A stretch of DNA of 64,000 nucleotides. It comes from Zizania palustris. Lineage: Eukaryota; Streptophyta; Magnoliopsida; Poales; Poaceae. The DNA lies in NCBI GenBank assembly GCA_019279435.1, contig JAAALK010000082.1, forward strand, positions 20,179,116 to 20,243,115, in the 5' to 3' direction. The notes beneath the pieces were generated by a model. It saw nothing but the letters and a program-made list of their open reading frames with translations. It was not told where the DNA came from and searched no databases. A program made the position numbers and the translations under genes. Shown here piece by piece: positions 41,093 to 52,424 of the stretch; within the stretch, counting starts at the first letter, position 1, and each line of letters opens with the position of its first letter.

Positions 41093-44000
41093 CTAAGCAT
41101 AATAATGTTTAAGGTGCTCCGCATGCCATGCATGCTTCCACTCTTCCCCTTCTAAATTAGCTAATTTAAATGAGCCGGGGCGCCCTGAGCGTAGGATAAT
41201 ATATGGTCCTTCCCATTTATTTCATAGCTTCCCAAGAGCTATTACACTTCGCAATACCAAATGACCTGGTTTAAGCTCGTTTAGTTTTATCTTCAGGTCA
41301 TACCATGTCTTTGTTTGGTCTTAATACTTTGTTAGATTGGCGATGGCTCGAAGCCTTGTTTCTTCTAACAAGTCTAGCAAAGTGCTTCTATCGTCTTCAT
41401 TTCCAGGTTCTACTACATGAAGGGATCCACCCTTGAGATCCGTAGGAGTCATGGCCTTATCTCTGAATAGCAGCTTGAATGGGGTGAAGCCTGTTGACCT
41501 TGCTTGAGTGGTCCAAATGGACCATGGAATCTTAGGAAGTTCTTCGGTCCACAGCCCTTTGGCTAGCCCGACAATCCTTCGATTTAAACCGGAGAGAATA
41601 TTTCCATTAGCTCGCTCGACGGCTCCGTTGGATTGTGGATGGCGAACTGCTGTGAAGCATAGTTTGATGCCGAGTTCTTCACAAAATTCTTTAAAGCGTT
41701 CGGCTTCAAACTGGGTTCCATTATCTACAGTTAGCTCCCTTGGCACTCTGAACCTGCATATGATATTTTGCTAGAAGAATTTTTGCACATTCCTTGAAGT
41801 GATAGCAGTTAGGGGTTCAACTTCGACCCATTTAGAAAAATACTCAATTTCTACCACTGCAAACTTAAAGCTGCTTTTTGCCATTGAAAAAGGGCCGATG
41901 AGATCCATTCCCCATCATGCCATTGGCCACACCGGAGTAATAACTTGAAGTGGTGTTGGCGGACGGTGGCTCCGTCTACACATCCACTGGCATCCTTGAC
42001 AGGTTCGAACCAATTCCTCTGCATCTCTTACAATTGTTGGCCAATAGAGCCCCTACCGAAGTGTCTTTCCTGCTAGAGCACGGGGGTCCAGGTGGCTTCC
42101 ACATAAACCTTCGTGAATGTCCCAAAGTATATATTGGCCTTCGGGTTGTGAGATGCACCGGAGTAAGGGAGAACAAACTTTGGCTTTGTATATAATTTCC
42201 TTCGGGTTGTGAGAAGCTTGCAACCTTCGGAAATCTGGACCTTCTGACAAGACTGTGCTGCTTTGTAAGACATCTATTATTAGGGTCTGCCAATCTGCAG
42301 CTGGGATGCAAAGGACTATTGCGGAGGGTAATTGATTTACCGTTGGCTTGACAACTTCTTCATATAAAGCACCCTCCGGGACATTCAATGCTCCGGCTGC
42401 AGCCTTCGCTAGAATGTCTGCAAGTTGATTATCTGCTCGAGGGATACTTCGAATAGAAAATCATTTAAACATTGCTTCTATCTTGCGGATTTCTTCTAGA
42501 TACCTGTCAAGATGCGGGTTCCTTGCTTGAAAGCTTTTGTCCACATGCCATGCGATGACTTGGGAATCTGTTTTAATTATAATCCTTGCTGCTCCAAGTG
42601 CCTCTTCCTTTCGGAGGCCTAGCAGGATTCCTTCGTACTCTACGATATTATTGGTGGTCTTAAAGTCGAGTCTCACAGAGTACATGGCCTTTTGCCCTGA
42701 TGGCGATATTATTATAGATCCAGCTCCGGCACTAGATGCCTGATATGCTCCATTAGAAAAAATTGTCCATAGACCTTCGGAGGTTTCTTCTGGAGCCCAA
42801 ACTGCAGATGGAGTCCACTCTGCCACGAAGTTAGCTATGATATGAGATTTGATAGCTGTTCTCGCCGTGAAGGAAATACCAAATGGGGTTAGCTCGATAG
42901 CTCATTTTTTGATCCTACCCGTAGAATCTTTGCTCCAAAGCATATCACCAAGGGGATATGAGGTAGGAACGATTAGGTTATGTGCTAGAAAGTAATGCCT
43001 TAGGTTCCGCGAGGCCATTACTAAAGCATAAGAAAATTTTTTGAGCTTTGAGTATCTTGTCTTTGCTCCGGACAAAGCTTCTGAGACGAAGTAGACTGGG
43101 TTTTGCACCAGCTTTCCTTTAAGCTCAACTTCTCTGACCAATACTGCACTTATTGCGGAGCCCGTTGCTGCTAGATAAAGTAGAGTTTCTTCCGGGAGGG
43201 GCACAGTAAGTGTTGATAGGCTTCCGAGGTATTCTTTAATATCATAGAAGCTCTTCTAGCACTCCGGCGTCTAGTTGAAACTTTCGGACCCCTTTAGAGC
43301 TTTAAAAATTGGAAGTCTTTGCTTGGCTGATCTGGCTAGGAATCTGCTGAGAGTTGTGAGCCATCCTGTTAGCTTCTAGACCTGCTTCAAATTTTCTGGT
43401 GCAGCCATTCTTTGCAACACACTTATCTGCATCGGGCTAGCTTCGATTCCCCTACTCGAAACTAAGTACCCTAACAGTTTTCCTGCTTGCACCCCAAATA
43501 TACATTTTTCAGGGTTGAGGCGAACTCAACATGCTCGGAGGCTCTCAAATGTTTCAGCTAAGTTTAGGCTATGATGGTGCTTTACAACACTCTTTATTAC
43601 AATATCATCCATATAGGTTTCGACATTTCAGCCTATTTGATGACCTAGAGCCTTAGCTATCAAACGTGAGAAGGTGGCTCCGGCATTCCGCAAGCCAAAA
43701 GGCATTCTTACATAAAAAATACTCCGGATGGAGTTATGAAACTCGTCTTGGCTTCATCTTCGTGCTTTAGCCAGACTTGATGATAACCGGAGTAAGCATC
43801 AAGGAAGCTCAGTAATTCAGAGCCAGCCGTAGAATCCACCAGCTGGTCTATTCGGGGCATTGGTTAGGGGTCTCGCGGGCATTTTTAGTTAATGATGTAA
43901 AATCAATGCACATGCGCCACTTGCTGGAGCCCTTTTTCCTGACAAAAATAGGGTTAGCCAGCCACTCCGTGTGGGCTACTTCCCTAATGATGCCAGCCCT

Positions 44001-46419
44001 TAGCAATTTTTCCACTTCTACCTTGGCGAGGTCTGCCCTCTCTGCTGATAACTTACAGAGCCCCTGGAGCACTGGCCTAGCCTTCGGGTTGACAAGCAAA
44101 CTATGCTCGATGATACTCCGGTCAACCCCGGTGATGTCTTCGTCAGTCCAGGCAAAGATGTCCAAATTTTGCTTGACTACTTCCTCCAATGAAGCAGCTA
44201 TCTCCGGAGGTAGCCCCTTGCCAAACTGTATTGGGTACTCCTTACCATCCTTTAGAATTATCTTCGTGACGACATCACCTTCCAGGCTTGGCTTGACGGA
44301 AAGGCCCTTGGAGGAGTTTGAAGACTCTGGAGCCTCCTCTTTGTGCTCTGACACACTATGCACTTGCGAGGGTCCAATGGATGACCGTAGCCATACTCCG
44401 TTCTCTAGGCTATAGCTTGGTCTCCTGAGATAGTGAGAACTCCACCTTGCGTGGGCATCTTGAGACATAAATAGTTGTGATGTGCTATAGCCCTGAACTG
44501 GTTCAACATCCCCCGTCCAAAAATCGCATTATAGGCATATGAGGCGTCGACGACGTCGAAGATCATTTCTTCCACCCTAGCTAAGAGCCCCTCTCCGAAG
44601 GCAACCTCGAGGCCTATCTGGCCGAGGGCATCGAGAGGCGGACCTATGAAGCCTTGGAGTGGGCGGGCCGCCGGAAGTAAATACCTCCGAGGAATGCACA
44701 TCTGGTCGAAGGCCTAGACAAAAAGTATATCTACGGAGCTCCCGCCATCTACCAGGATCCTTTGAACTTCGACTCCAGTTATATCAGCTAAAATGACCAG
44801 GGGGTCAGCATGAGGGAATTTCACCCCCACAGCATCATTGGCAGTAAGGGAAATAGGTACATGAGACCACTCGGGCATTCCTGCCGCAGAATTCGAGGTC
44901 CCTATGTGCCCTACTTCACGGACATATTCTCGTCGCTGCCTTTTTGACATGTTTCCGAGGGTCTCCCCTCCGGAGATGGGTAGGACCACTCGCTTGCCGC
45001 GATCTTGGGGATCTTCCTGCTTCGGTGTTGGCATAATATTGGCCACCGGGAGCTGCATGGGTGCTTCGGGGATGCCGGCTCGAGCCACGGTTTGCACATG
45101 CTCCGAATGTGCCGATGGAGGGGCTTGATCCGAAGTACCTCGCCCTGTACTTCGTCCAAGGTATTCACCCCGAAGGGTTAATACAGACCTACAATCCGTC
45201 GTGTTATGGCTTCTATTCTCGCCATGTACACAACAGAAGAAGCTCTGGCGCCTGCCAGCTATTCTTTCTTGGGGCTTCGAAGCTCCAACCATGAAGCCTT
45301 GTGCCTACTGGAAGTTGGCAGGTGCCTTCGGGGCAGAGGGCTCAATGTTCAACACCTCCGAACAGAAGTGCTTCTTTTCCCGCCTATGATCATTGAAACG
45401 ATTGTTAGTGGGGCTTGCGGAGAGGTTGGGACTTTAGGCTCCATCTTCACTTCTCAAAGGGCTGGTGAAGGTGTTGCAGTTCTTCAGAGGCAGCCTTCCT
45501 CTGCTTTGGCATATAGTTCGAAGTATGCCATCAACTGTGCCACAGATGATACCAGTTTTCGATGGAGCTTGCCGAGGAGATCTGGGTTCAACACCCCTTC
45601 GCGCGCGGCATCGACTACCAAAGAGGTAGACAAGCCCTTGATCTGAGACTTGGTGTGGGCGAAGCACGTGAAGTATTCCCGAAGTGTCTCCCCCGCTTGA
45701 TGCTTCACCTGAAATAAACTCCCCATCGACATTGGGGCCACAAATGTACCTTGGAAGTTGCTTACACACTTCCTCTTCAGCTGCTCCCAGGACTTGATCG
45801 ATCCTAGCTCTAGAGACCAGAACCATCAGAGAGCTACACCTTCGAGAGCGAGGGGGAAGCACTTCACCATAGTGTTACGCACCCCTCCACTGGCTTCTAT
45901 CACCAAAGCATACGGATGAGCGAATTCTCTAGGGTCAGACCCACTGGAATACTTGTGCTACTTCGAGGCTTTAAACCTGGGATCGAAGGGCACCTTATGA
46001 AGGTCTAAATGCAACGGAGACTTGTCATCGAAGGATGCATTCTCGGCCTCCTCCGGGACTTGGACAGCTTCGGGAAGGTTGCCAGCACCACCATCTTGAG
46101 GCCCTTCTGGAGAATGAGTGGAAGCTTGAGAGCGGAGTCGATCGGCAGCATCTTGCCTCCACCTTGCCACTTCCTCCTGAAGTCGCGCTACTTGAGTAGC
46201 CTCGTCCTCAGGAAGGTCTTCGTCTCCTTTGTAGGGGAGCTCCAGGTCTTAGGAACTGGCGTAGTCAGTTTGGAGCATCGTGGGAGTGGCTCGGGGGCCT
46301 CTAGGTGCTTGACGTCGGGTGGCCCCTTCGGGGGTTACCAGGATAACTGAATGTCCTGCTCCGTTGGTCCGAGGGGACCTTCGGGGAGGATCGGAGGCTA
46401 GGCTCTGCTTGGGAGGCAT
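41093..46419 (-). pseudogene. gag-pol: Element C gag-pol (broken)
   Basis: Degraded homologue of D's polyprotein, from ATG 46419 ('MPPKQSLASDPPRRSPR') to TAG at 41095-41093. Recognisable blocks: gag (about 46200-45480), Cys/His cluster 'CCVHGENRSHNTTDC' (about 45220), protease 'LVDGGSSVDILF' (about 44720), RT start 'KWRMCIDFTSL' (about 43900), 'TYMDDIVIKS' (about 43610), first RNase H (43204-42902), archaeal-type RNase H ('IFSNGAYQAS', with the usual Asp replaced by Asn, about 42760) and integrase ('TVDNGTQFE', 'NGAVERANG', 41746-41321). Frameshifts and stops separate these blocks, so no full polyprotein can be made. Confidence 0.9.
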
Positions 46420-46606
46420 AGCTAATGAAGATGAGGTCCGAAGACCGAGGACTTCGATTGGTTTGGGAAGGCGAGGAAAGGCCTTCAAACTGCACTAGGA
46501 AGCTCCTTATCGAAGGGTGCGCGGAATCTTGAGACTCTGAAGCTCCCTCCGCAAGTGCTCTTCGAAGTACAGTCAGCAGTAGGGACCTAGATTTTAGAAC
46601 TAGGTT

Positions 46607-46625
46607 CCCCACAGACGGCGCCAAC
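46607..46625 (-). other. Element C primer-binding site
   Basis: Minus-strand GTTGGCGCCGTCTGTGGGG directly after the 5' LTR; one-base variant of D's PBS. Confidence 0.75.
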
Positions 46626-47117
46626 TGTTGGCATAAAAGATTACACTAACAGGTTCTAGAAGATTAAGAACTAACAAACAGAGAGTTTGTGCTGAGAACT
46701 ATCTCGAGCCTCCGAATCGGATAATAGCTCAAGTAGTCCGAAATTGTGTATTGAATAGCTAATTATTCGATGCCTATTACAGGGTAAGAAGGGGAGTATT
46801 TATAGGCAAAAAGTCTAAGAAAAAGACCTATTTACCCCTCAATTACAACCGACATAGTGGAAACTATTCGGTACCCCGAATAGGGTTAAAATAGTAAAAT
46901 CTATCCGAAGAAGGTAGATAAGGCAGACGTCTTATCAGTCTTGCTGTTTTCCACTGTAGCTTCGGAGCCTTCGGAGGATGCCTTCGATCATGAAGCTGGA
47001 GCATCCTTCGGCTTAGAAACTTCATCACCTCCGGAGATGAACGCAAACTTTGATGCTGATGAGTCATCTTTGACTGTTAATCTCTAAAGCCCTGAGGATG
47101 AAGTATTTCCCCCAATA
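46626..47117 (-). repeat. Element C 5' LTR
   Basis: 492 bp. On the minus strand it starts TATTGGGGGAAAT (D: TGTTGGGGGAAAA) and ends ...CCAACA. TATA box (GTATTTATA on plus) at 46796-46804. Shared terminal sequences and overall plan show it is a diverged relative of D's LTR. Confidence 0.9.
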
Positions 47118-48097
47118 GTTACTCTTTTCAGATTTGGAACAGAGCATATTTCAGAAAGTGTACTCAGTCACTGATTCTTGTTGCAACTATTTGATCTATA
47201 CTCACAAACACTATACTGATCAAACAATCAACTACACCTTTTGAACCAAAAAATTATGTAGAACAACATTTCTCTGTTGTGTTCAGATTTAAAAACTAAA
47301 GAATCCAGAACAGAGTAGAGAACTAAAACATCAGAGACTAAACAAGAAATTACTTCACCAAATCAGTGCAGCCATTCTCTAAATCAACCAAAAATAGGTT
47401 TATCAATCAGAAGAGTCCTCAGAATATTCTACTGAAGATTAGCCTAGCCAATTACACAATCACTTTCCACCAAAAACTCTGTAGCAGAACTCAAACTGAA
47501 CTTCTACCACAAAACAGTGCTAATCCATGGATCTAAGGCTCTAATCAGACTCAATCATAGGAAACTTTGCAAAACAAACGAATCAAAACTCCTTTAAACA
47601 TCAGTGAATACCTAGAAGTAGCAGCCCAATCCTACTCTTGTTGCTGTTCGGCAAAACACAGAGTATGCTGTAGCGATTTCAGGGAAAGCAGCTTGACCAA
47701 GAATAGTGCTGCCGAAACCCCTATTGCAGATCATCCAATTTCATGTGAAAACTGTAGCTAATCCAGAAAACTTTAGGCAAAATCCTGTAGCCCGTCTCAA
47801 TCTCGTTGGAACCAAGTTTTTCTCATAGTTTTGGATAGAAAATGCTGTCAAAAAAAGTTGTTCCTAGCCAACAACCATGGAGGGGATAATATCCCATGAG
47901 AGAGTATCTTCTAGAACCTACTTTTACACAAAACCCCTTGGGCAATTTCAGAAAAACATATTCTGAAAATTACCCTATAAGTCCTAAAAGAAAAATTACA
48001 AATAGACTGCACTTTTAATATATTTTCAGAGTAGAACATCTCAAAAAATATACCAAAAGGATACACTATAAAACTAAAATATTCAAACTAATACTAA
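47118..48097. other. A-rich region with no recognised feature
   Basis: The plus strand is strongly A-rich and the minus strand T-rich. I see no LTR ends, PBS, coding frame or tandem repeat. It could be an old LTR or leader of an unrecognised element. Confidence 0.5.
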
Positions 48098-49190
48098 ACT
48101 CCTATTTATTGAATTAACAAAAAAACATTTAAAGTTTCGACGGTTGTCAGCAAAAACCGACAAAGCCTCTCAATCCTTCGACTCATGACACCGCTTTGTG
48201 ACTCCGAGCGCCAGCAAGACACTTCCGCTCTCGATCCCCTCAAGCCGCCTAAATGCTTGCCCTGGCCTCCCTCTCACAGTCCCGGTCATCACACTGTCGC
48301 TTTCATCCATCCATCCAAGTCTTGCTCGGTCTCTTCGTGCACTCTTGGGATTTTCTCCAACTTCGCCCGGCCTCCCTGATCCTCCGGCATCAAGCTCCCC
48401 TCTTGACCCTCAATCACTCGCCATCGACAGTTGGTGAGGATCTCCACCCTACACATCCAAGACAAGCCAAAACAAGAACGTGATGCACCACCGAAACACT
48501 CGGCACACAATCCTCCATTTTACATCGAACTCCTCGATGCATTCCAACCAACACTCCATCGCTCGATCTCTCAAATGCTCATCCTTGTAAATCACTCATC
48601 ATCCAGACCGAAACCACCCTTGGTGTCACAGACTAAAATAGAAAAATAAACTCCTAGTTATTTGAATTTAAAAACATTTTATGATACGATGGTTTTCAGC
48701 CGAAACCGACAAAGCCTTACCGATATTTGACATGTGTGACCCGTCCGTGAACTCGAACGCTAGCAAGTCTCTCCAACTCTCAATCCCCTCGAGCCACCTG
48801 ATCACTTGCACTGGCCTCCCTTTCTCTTACTTGGTCGACACGCTGTCTCCTTCATCCATCCGTCCATGTCTTACTTTATCTCCACATGTACCCCTGAGAT
48901 CATCCTCAACTTCACCCGACCTCCTTGATCCTGTGGCATCAAGCTCCCCGCTTGACCCTTGATCACTTGTCGTTGATAGTTGGCTAGCATCTTCACCCTG
49001 CACACATGAGACAAGCCAAAACACGAAACACGACGCACACCGATCCCATTGGCACACCGATCCCATCGGCACACAAACTCCCCACACACACCGATCCCAT
49101 CGGTGCAACCAAACAGTCAATCACTCATCACAATGATCGAGCAAACTTGTCAATCACTCATCACCAAGATAAAAACCACAGTGTGACCCC
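48098..49190. repeat. ~550-bp tandem duplication
   Basis: Two diverged copies in direct orientation, about 48098-48648 and 48649-49190. Shared landmarks: ACTCCTA(T/G)TTATT, ACCGACAAAGCCT, ATCCCCTC(A/G)AGCC, GGCATCAAGCTCCCC, AGACAAGCCAAAAC. The second copy also has short CACACCGATCCCATCGG repeats (49037-49105). No convincing coding frame. It lies directly before the G pol remnant and may be its non-coding part. Confidence 0.75.
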
Positions 49191-49199
49191 ACTTGGTTC

Positions 49200-51880
49200 C
49201 ACAAACCCTAAAGAAACCAAGGAAATCTAGCGAAAAGTACAAGACCAGCTCAACAAAGGGTACATACGTGGGAGTCAGTCCTTGTGTTGTTCCTGTCATT
49301 TTGGTTCCTAAGAAAGATGGACCATGGTGCATGTGTGTTGACTGTAGATCCATTAACAACATAACTATTCGATATCGTCATCCTATTCCTAGGATAGAGG
49401 ATATGCTTGATGAACTGTGAGTCTCTTTTATGTTCTCAAATGTGGACTTGCGTAGTGGCTACCACCAAATATGAATGAAATTGGGTGATGAATGGAAAAC
49501 TACGTTTAAAACCAAATTTGGGTTGTATGAATGGTTGGTTATGCCTTTTGGTTTGACTAATGCACCTAGTACCTTCATGCGGATAATGAATGAAGTTTTA
49601 TGCAACTTTATTGGATGATTAATGGTAGTATACTTTGGCGGTATCCTCATTTACAACACATTGATAGGATAACATAAGGAACATTTACGTGATGTTTTCA
49701 TTAAATTAAGGAATGCACGTCTGTTTGGTAACACACATTTTGCACCGATTGAGTCTCTTTTCATGGATATGTTGTGACCCCGTAGGGTATTGACGTCGAT
49801 GAGACCAAGATAGAGGCGATCAAGAGTTGGCCGACTCCTAAAACGGTTACCCAAGGGAAGAGTTTTCTTAGATTGGCAGGTTTCTAAAGAAGATTTGTGC
49901 ATGACTTCAGCAATATTGCCACACCGATGAAATTACTCACGAAGAAAGGCATCCCTTTTCAATGGGCAAAGACCCATGAAGATGCCTTCAATCAACTGAA
50001 GCAGATGCTGACCCACGCACCACTACTCCAACTGCCTGATTTCGATAAGGTTTATGAACTCGAGTGTGATGCTAGTGGAATCGGGATCAGCGACGTCTTA
50101 GTACAAGAAGGTAAGCCAATCACCTATTTTAGCGAAAAGTTTTCTGGTCCTAGCTTGACTATTCTTCTTATGACAAGGAATTGTATGCTTTGGTTCTGTC
50201 ATTAAAAACATGGCGAAACTACTTATGGCCGAAAGAATTTATCATTCATTCTGATCATGAGTCTTTGAAACACATTATAAGTCAAGATAATTTGAACAAA
50301 CGGCATGCCAAATGGGTAGAATTCATTGAATCTTTCCTTTACATCATTAAGCATAAAAGGGGAAAGATAATATAACTGTTGATGCTCTGTCTCACCGAAA
50401 CACCTTGTTGTCTCCACTTGATCATAGAATTTATGGATTAGAGACAATTAAGCAATTATATGCTACTGACTTTGATTTTAAAGAAGCATTTGGTCAATGT
50501 AGAGAAGGGAGAACTTGGCAAAACTACATTCTGAATGACGAATTACTATATCATGCTAACAAATTGTGTGTTCCTGCCAGTTCTATTCATCTTCTATTTT
50601 TACAGGAAACACACGGTGGAGGATTGATGAGACATTTTGGCATAAAGAAAACAAAGGAAGTGCTAACCACTCATTTCTTTTGGCTGAAGCTAATGCGTGA
50701 TGTGGAGCGCTATGTAGCCCGATGCACCACGTACAACAAAGCTAAGTCTCATCTTAATCCCCATAGTCTTTACATGCCTTTACCTATCCCTAGTGTTCCT
50801 TGGGAAGATATTTATATGGACTTTGTTTTGGGACTACCTAGAACTAAGAAGGGGAGGGATAGTGTCTTTATTGTTGTGGATAGATTTCCTAAGATGACAC
50901 ATTTCATTCCTTGTCACAAGAGCGATGATGCTACAATAGTTGCTAATCTGTTTTTAGGGAAGTCATTTGTCTTCACGGAGTGCCACACACCATTGTTTCC
51001 GATTTAGACACAAAGTTTCTCATCCATTTCTGGAGGATATTATGGCACAAATTAGGGACCAAAATGCTATTTTCCACCACATGTCATCCTCAAATTGATG
51101 GTCAAACCGAAATGGTGAACAAAACATTATCTATGCTGCTACGAGCTATGTTGAAGACTAATTTGAAGATGTCGGAAGAGTGTCTACCTCATGTTGAGTT
51201 CGCCTATATCCGATGACGACACTCTACCACAGCTAAGTCCATTCCAGGTGGTATACGTTTTTAACCCTCATGCTTCGATCGATTTAGTACCTTTACCATC
51301 TGTCGAAAACATGAATCTTGATGCAAACACACGTGCTGAATTTATTCTCCAATTGCATCAATTAACTAAAGAACATATAGAACATATGAATGCCAAATAC
51401 CAATTGTCTGTTAGCCAGGGACGAAAATAATTTATTTTTGAACCAGGCAATTTGGTATCGTTACATTTACAAAAGGATAGATTTCCTGATTTATGAAAAT
51501 CTAAGTTGATGCCTCGCGCTGCTAGACCTTTTAAAGTAATTTCCAAGAAAAATGATAATGCATACAAGCTTGAATTGCCTGTAGACTATGGTGTCAACAA
51601 CATTTTTAATGTCACCGATTTGAAATGGTACTTGGGTGACGAGCTTGATGATGAGTCAAGGATTATTTCAATTCAAGAAGGGGAGGATGATGAGGACATC
51701 AATACTACCAATACACCCACACCTGAGTACGAGAGACCAATGACTCATCCTCAAGTTTGTCAACTCAAGGACCAGCTGAATTCACTCCTCGTTACTCAGG
51801 GAAATTCTCCTATAAATGGATTACTAAGTTCTAGTTATGATTGTATTATACTCAAGAACATGTGAGAAGAAGAATCTAGA
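49200..51880 (+). pseudogene. pol: Element G: degraded CRM-like Ty3/gypsy pol
   Basis: RT begins near 49220 ('PVILVPKKDGPWCMCVDCR'). The active-site motif reads Y-F-G-G (about 49630) instead of YxDD, so the RT is dead. RNase H (49900-50400, 'ELECDASGIG', 'IHSDHESLKHI'), integrase zinc region ('ARCTTYNKAK', with one Cys lost to Tyr), catalytic blocks 'YMDFVLGLP', 'IVSDLDTKF' and 'DGQTEMVNKTL', and a C-terminus ending 'QEGEDDEDI' are collinear with E's pol. Many stops and frameshifts. An LTR equivalent to E's would start at about 51688, but it is cut at about 51880. Older relative of E on the plus strand; no 5' LTR or gag seen. Confidence 0.85.
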
Positions 51881-51884
51881 TCGG

Positions 51885-52424
51885 CTGATTACCAACTATG
51901 ACCCCTATCGGCATCGGCCACCACTCGGATCACCATTAGCCTCCATCTGTGTATGGCATCGGCCGACCCCTGTCAATATTGGCCATCACTCAGAACTCCA
52001 TCGGTGGACGAAGTGTTCTGGCCTGGGGGATCAAGCGCGCGGCACTCTCCGGTGGCCGAAGGAGTCCGTCCCAGAGGGTTCGGCAGCCCTCGCGCCTGCC
52101 CGAAGCTACTGGCTTCAGCAGTGATACAAAGCATCGGCTTTTCCTGTACAAAAAATTTGCCTCTCCTAACTTGATAGCCAGATGCTTGCTAAGCCAAAAC
52201 ATTTGCAATGGAATTGGCCTCTCTCGACATATGAGAAATTTTGAAGTCATCAAAAGTAGCAATTATGTCTAGGCATTTATCCAAATAACTGTTTAGCAAG
52301 CCATTAAGACATTGAGCATTATTAGCTACTTGTTGCACCACTAATAGAGAATCACCATGCACATGAACATGTTTCACACCCATGGATTCCAACAATTCAA
52401 GTCCTAACAATAAAGCCTCATATT
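51885..52424 (-). pseudogene. pol: Element H: archaeal-type RNase H fragment, downstream part
   Basis: The minus-strand frame from 52410 ('LGLELLESMGVKHVHVHGDS', then 'MSREANSIANVLA') is the second half of an archaeal-type RNase H; the first half is at 53963 onward, beyond the solo LTR. Sequence to about 51885 continues as decayed downstream pol. Its left boundary with G is abrupt. Confidence 0.75.

Larger units (their letters stand above)
1..47117 (-). mobile_element. Element C: Tat-lineage Ty3/gypsy retrotransposon, old, left end outside window
   Basis: On the minus strand the order is 5' LTR (47117-46626), PBS, degraded gag-pol (46419-41093), a ~116-bp tandem array (40920-40541), then an opposite-strand gene (40220-40018 continuing at 726-1). 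Its 3' LTR lies left of position 1. The element is split by insertion B (727-40017), flanked by the TSD GGCTA at 722-726 and 40018-40022, so C sequence resumes exactly across it. The layout matches intact element D, and the antisense gene and gag-pol are recognisably homologous to D's, so C is an older relative. All coding parts are broken. Its right target site begins at 47118; the matching left TSD is out of view. Confidence 0.9.

Noticed and set aside
45206..45646. Plus-strand ORF of 146 codons in C
   Set aside because: Antisense shadow of the degraded gag on the minus strand; no homology or domain.
47567..47761. Small Cys/Ser-rich ORF in the A-rich region
   Set aside because: 64 codons, no signal peptide or recognised cysteine spacing and no flanking gene structure.
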